Part shown: one piece after another, positions 59,701-64,000 of the stretch
How positions within the stretch are numbered: position 1 is the stretch's first letter
Layout: each line of letters opens with the position of its first letter
Origin: Nemertoderma westbladi
Taxonomy: Eukaryota; Xenacoelomorpha; Nemertodermatida; Nemertodermatidae
Direction of reading: 5' to 3'
Length of the DNA: 64,000 bases
Assembly: GCA_032718475.1 (NCBI GenBank)
Contig: JAUCBJ010001992.1
Coordinates: 1-64,000, forward strand
Translations under genes and position numbers: made by a program
Notes under the pieces: model-generated
What the model was told of the DNA's origin: nothing
The model's input: the letters and a program-made list of their open reading frames with translations, nothing else
Databases searched by the model: none

Positions 59701-62700
59701 ATACAAGCTTGCCAACCGAGAGCTGCAATAATGGACGGATCCATTGCTATCAATACAAGCTTGCCAACCGAGTGCTGCAAGAATGGACGGATCCGTTGCT
59801 ACCAATACAAGCTTGCCAACCGCGAGCTGCAATAATGGACGGATCCATTGCTATCAATACAAGCTTGCCAACCGAGAGCTGCAATAATGGACGGATCCAT
59901 TGCTATCAATACAAGCTTGCCAACCGAGAGCTGCAATAATGGACGGATCCGTTGCTATCAACACAAGCTTGCCAACCGCGAGCTGCAGTAATGGACGGAT
60001 CCTTTGCTATCAATACAAGCTTGCCAACCGAGAGCTGCAATAATGGACGGATCCGTTGCTATCAATACAAGCTTGCCAACCGAGAGCTGCAATAATGGAC
60101 GGATCCATTGCTATCAATACAAGCTTGCCAACCGAGAGCTGCAAGAATGGACGGATCCGTTGCTATCAATACAAGCTTGCCAACCGAGAGCTGCAATAAT
60201 GGACGGATCCATTGCTATCAATACAAGCTTGCCAACCGAGAGCTGCAAGAATGGACGGATCCGTTGCTATCAATACAAGCTTGCCAACCGCGAGCTGCAA
60301 TAATGGACGGATCCATTGCTATGAATACAAGCTTGCCAACCGAGAGCTGCAAGAATGGACGGATCCGTTGCTATCAATACAAGCTTGCCAACCGCGAGCT
60401 GCAATAATGGACGGATCCATTGCTATCAATACAAGCTTGCCAACCGAGAGCTGCAATAATGGACGGATCCATTGCTATCAATACAAGCTTGCCAACCGAG
60501 AGCTGCAATAATGGATCCATTGCTATCAATACAAGCTTGTCAGCCGAGAGCTGCAATAATGGATGGATCCAATGCTATCAATACAAGCTTGCCAACCGAG
60601 AGCTGCAATAATGGACGGATCCATTGCTATCAATACAAGCTTGCCAACCGAGAGCTGCAATAATGGACGGATCCATTGCTATCAATACAAGCTTGCCAAC
60701 CGAGTGCTGCAAGAATGGACGGATCCGTTGCTATCAATACAAGCTTGCCAACCGCGAGCTGCAATAATGGACGGATCCATTGCTATCAATACAAGCTTGC
60801 CAACCGAGAGCTGCAATAATGGACGGATCCATTGCTATCAATACAAGCTCGCCAACCGAGAGCTGCAATAATGGATCCATTGCTATCAATACAAGCTTGC
60901 CAACCGAGAGCTGCAATAATGGACGGATCCATTGCTATCAATACAAGCTTGCCAACCGAGAGCTGCAATAATGGATCCATTGCTATCAATACAAGCTTGC
61001 CAACCGAGAGCTGCAAGAATGGACGGATCCGTTGCTATCAATACAAGCTTGCCAACCGAGAGCTTCAATAATGGACGGATCCTTTGCTATCAATACAAGC
61101 TTGCCAACCGAGAGCTGCAATAATGGACGGATCCATTGCTATCAATACAAGCTTGCCAACCGAGAGCTGCAATAATGGACGGATCCATTGCTATCAATAC
61201 AAGCTTGCCAACCGAGAGCTGCAATAATGGACGGATCCATTGCTATCAATACAAGCTTGCCAACCGAGTGCTGCAATAATGGACGGATCCATTGCTATCA
61301 ATACAAGCTTGCCAACCGCGACCTGCAAGAATGGACGGATCCGTTGCTATCAATACAAGCTTATCAGCCAAGAGCTGCAATAATGGACGGATCCGTTGCT
61401 ATCAATACAAGCTTGCCAACCGAGAGCTGCAATAATGGACGGATCCATTGCTATCAATACAAGCTTGCCAACCGAGAGCTGCAAGAATGGATGGATCCGT
61501 TGCTATCAATACAAGCTTGCCAACCGAGAGCTGCAATAATGGACGGATCCATTGCTATCAATACAAGCTTGCCAACCGAGAGCTGCAAGAATGGACGGAT
61601 CCGTTGCTATCAATACAAGCTTGCCAACCGCGAGCTGCAATAATGGACGGATCCATTGCTATCAATACAAGCTTGCCAACCGAGAGCTGCAAGAATGGAC
61701 GGATCCGTTGCTATCAATACAAGCTTGCCAACCGCGAGCTGCAATAATGGACGGATCCATTGCTATCAATACAAGCTTGCCAACCGAGAGCTGCAATAAT
61801 GGACGGATCCATTGCTATCAATACAAGCTTGCCAACCGAGAGCTGCAATAATGGATCCATTGCTATCAATACAAGCTTGTCAGCCGAGAGCTGCAATAAT
61901 GGATGGATCCAATGCTATCAATACAAGCTTGCCAACCGAGAGCTGCAATAATGGACGGATCCATTGCTATCAATACAAGCTTGCCAACCGAGAGCTGCAA
62001 GAATGGACGGATCCGTTGCTATCAATACAAGCTTGCCAACCGCGAGCTGCAATAATGGACGGATCCATTGCTATCAATACAAGCTTGCCAACCGCGAGCT
62101 GCAATAATGGACGGATCCATTGCTATCAATACAAGCTCGCCAACCGAGAGCTGCAATAATGGATCCATTGCTATCAATACAAGCTTGCAAACCGAGAGCT
62201 GCAATAATGGACGGATCCATTGCTATCAATACAAGCTTGCCAACCGAGAGCTGCAATAATGGACGGATCCATTGCTATCAATACAAGCTTGCCAACCGAG
62301 AGCTGCAATAATGGACGGATCCATTGCTATCAATACAAGCTTGCCAACCGCGAGCTGCAATAATGGACGGATCCATTGCTATCAATACAAGCTCGCCAAC
62401 CGAGAGCTGCAATAATGGATCCATTGCTATCAATACAAGCTTGCAAACCGAGAGCTGCAATAATGGACGGATCCATTGCTATCAATACAAGCTTGCCAAC
62501 CGAGAGCTGCAATAATGGATCCATTGCTATCAATACAAGCTTGTCAGCCGAGAGCTGCAATAATGGACGGATCCATTGCTATCAATACAAGCTTGCCAAC
62601 CGAGAGCTGCAATAATGGACGGATCCATTGCTATCAATACAAGCTTGCCAACCGAGAGCTGCAATAATGGATCCATTGCTATCAATACAAGCTTGTCAGC

Positions 62701-63174
62701 CGAGAGCTGCAATAATGGATGGATCCAATGCTATCAATACAAGCTTGCCAACCGAGAGCTGCAATAATGGACGGATCCATTGCTATCAATACAAGCTTGC
62801 CAGCCGAGAGCTGCAATAATGGACGGATCCGCTGCTATCAATACAAGCTAGCCAACCGAGAGCTGCAATAATGGACGGATCCGTTGCTATCAATACAAGC
62901 TGGCCAGCCGAGAGCTGCAATAATGGACGGATCCGCTGCTATCAATACAAGCTAGCCAACCGAGAGCTGCAATAATGGACGGATCCATTGCTATCAATAC
63001 AAGCTTGCCAGCCGAGAGCTGCAATAATGGACGGATCCGCTGCTATCAATACAAGCTAGCCAACCGAGAGCTGCAATAATGGACGGATCCGTTGCTATCA
63101 ATACAAGCTGGCCAGCCGAGAGCTGCAATAATGGACGGATCCGCTGCTATCAATACAAGCTTGCCAACCGAGAC
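56799..63174. repeat. Satellite H, 52-bp unit, about 122 copies
   Basis: The unit includes GAGAGCTGCAATAATGGAC, then GGATCCATTGCTATCAATAC, then AAGCTTGCCAACC. Nearly every unit carries both GGATCC and AAGCTT. Variants: 48-bp units lacking GACG, 56-bp units with CCAACCAACC, GGATCCGTTG, and TGCAGGCCG. Edge units at both ends carry AGCTGGCC or AGCTAGCC in place of AGCTTGCC. Many short ORFs on both strands follow the repeat and are not genes. Confidence 0.97.
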
Positions 63175-64000
63175 TAACTTTCTTAACTTAATTTTAATAT
63201 AATATATAATATATATAATATTATATCTATACATATATGACATACGATAGATAGAAAACGATTAAAAACGATTAACATTTAATCAAAAATTAACGATAAG
63301 TGAAAACACGAATAACTTCTTTAAGGGACCCATAGCCTTGTGTTAAGTCTGAAGATTGTAAAACTAGAGCAATTGAAGAGAATATAAAGTTCTGAGATAA
63401 TTTGAGCTCAAAACATTAATAATTAAAATTAGTAATGCACTTGAGAGAGATAGATGTAGCAGTAGATAGATTCACGACTGTTATGGATACAGATACAACT
63501 AGCCCTGGTGGTAGTGAACTGTAAAGTGATGTGATTCATTAGTGATACTCAAAATATATTATAAATTATACTACAACTAGGCCTATTGGATTTAATAAAC
63601 AATACAGTATTGTATAATAGTAAACGCAGACAAGTGATCAATTAAAATAAATTATTAAGTAAGCATGCAACACTATAAAGGAAAATAAATAAGCCAATCA
63701 GAACGGATGCAACAAGCGGGTGGTTGATTAACAGCCAATCAGTTACTCACATTCTAATGGGTTGGTGAGTCCACTAGATGTCCAATCAAATAGCACAGGC
63801 GGTACAACGCAGCCTACGGGTTGACTCTGCTCCTATTGGATGGAGAGAGACGTAGACCAATAAATATTGGATTATGATTGAATATAATTTACTTAAAATT
63901 GAAATGAATGGTGAAATAGCTTCATAAAAACATAAAATATATTTAATATCAAATAGGATTACATAGTACTTTGGTTGATTCACAACGGTACAAACGGGAA
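63175..64000. other. AT-rich unique sequence to the right edge
   Basis: Unique sequence with no gene identified. The last 300 bp contain the CCAAT-box cluster annotated separately. Confidence 0.5.
63673..63870. promoter_or_regulatory. CCAAT-box cluster (possible promoter)
   Basis: Six CCAAT/ATTGG pentamers in 177 bp: CCAAT at 63694, 63735, 63782 and 63857, and ATTGG at 63835 and 63866. Two share GCCAATCAG, the preferred NF-Y context. CTATAAAG lies at 63673. Such clusters occur in NF-Y-dependent promoters, so a gene beyond the right edge, or on either strand here, is possible. Confidence 0.3.

Noticed and set aside
56720-63243. Dozens of 60-151-codon ORFs on both strands in array H
   Set aside because: They repeat with the 52-bp unit and end wherever unit length changes; none is conserved as a protein.

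Overview
This is a stretch of animal nuclear DNA, most likely from a marine invertebrate. It carries two recognisable metazoan genes, an SLC25A21-type mitochondrial carrier and a Daple/CCDC88-type scaffold. It also has several degenerate APE-type non-LTR retrotransposons, AT-rich spacers, a hammerhead ribozyme motif and very abundant tandem repeats. Nothing suggests a prokaryote, virus or organelle. The phylum cannot be fixed from sequence alone; frequent TAGGCCTA-like words in the spacers are at most a weak hint of a deuterostome or lophotrochozoan.

Layout. 1-11449: a 29/31/33-bp satellite (A) split by a + strand LINE (copy 1, 4284-7559). 11831-18045: a 54-bp minisatellite (B) split by a second, minus-strand copy of the same LINE (copy 2, 12115-17949). 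Copy 2 has a 12-bp target-site duplication and an internal ~2.08-kb tandem duplication. 18716-19624: intronless minus-strand mitochondrial 2-oxodicarboxylate carrier gene. 20018-32645: a 12.6-kb array of a 41/57-bp repeat (C) with higher-order structure. 32646-36210: AT-rich spacer with promoter-like elements and long G and C tracts. 36211-37414: an almost perfect 25-bp array (D). 38300-42571: intronless minus-strand Daple/CCDC88-like gene ending in the GCV PDZ-binding motif. 43102-43495: a MITE-like inverted repeat. 44813-44891: a minus-strand type I hammerhead motif overlapping pol III A/B-box-like sequences. 44914-46976: a 5'-truncated third LINE copy with a head-to-head inverted fragment. 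47781-51932: a different decayed LINE endonuclease gene, interrupted at its Asp-x-Asn catalytic motif by a 36-bp array (E) made from its own coding sequence. 52469-52890: a possible terminal exon. 53071-63174: 46-bp (F), 26-bp (G) and 52-bp (H) arrays. 63175-64000: a spacer with a CCAAT-box cluster.

The arrays add up to about 35 kb, roughly 55% of the window. The two host genes share strand and intronless structure but have unrelated functions (mitochondrial transport; Wnt/Dishevelled scaffold). The most notable observations are the minisatellite grown from a retrotransposon catalytic motif, the hammerhead motif overlapping a tRNA-like promoter, and repeated LINE insertion into CAGT...ACTG palindromes of tandem arrays. 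The very long ORFs across arrays A, E, G and H are by-products of repetition and are not annotated as genes.
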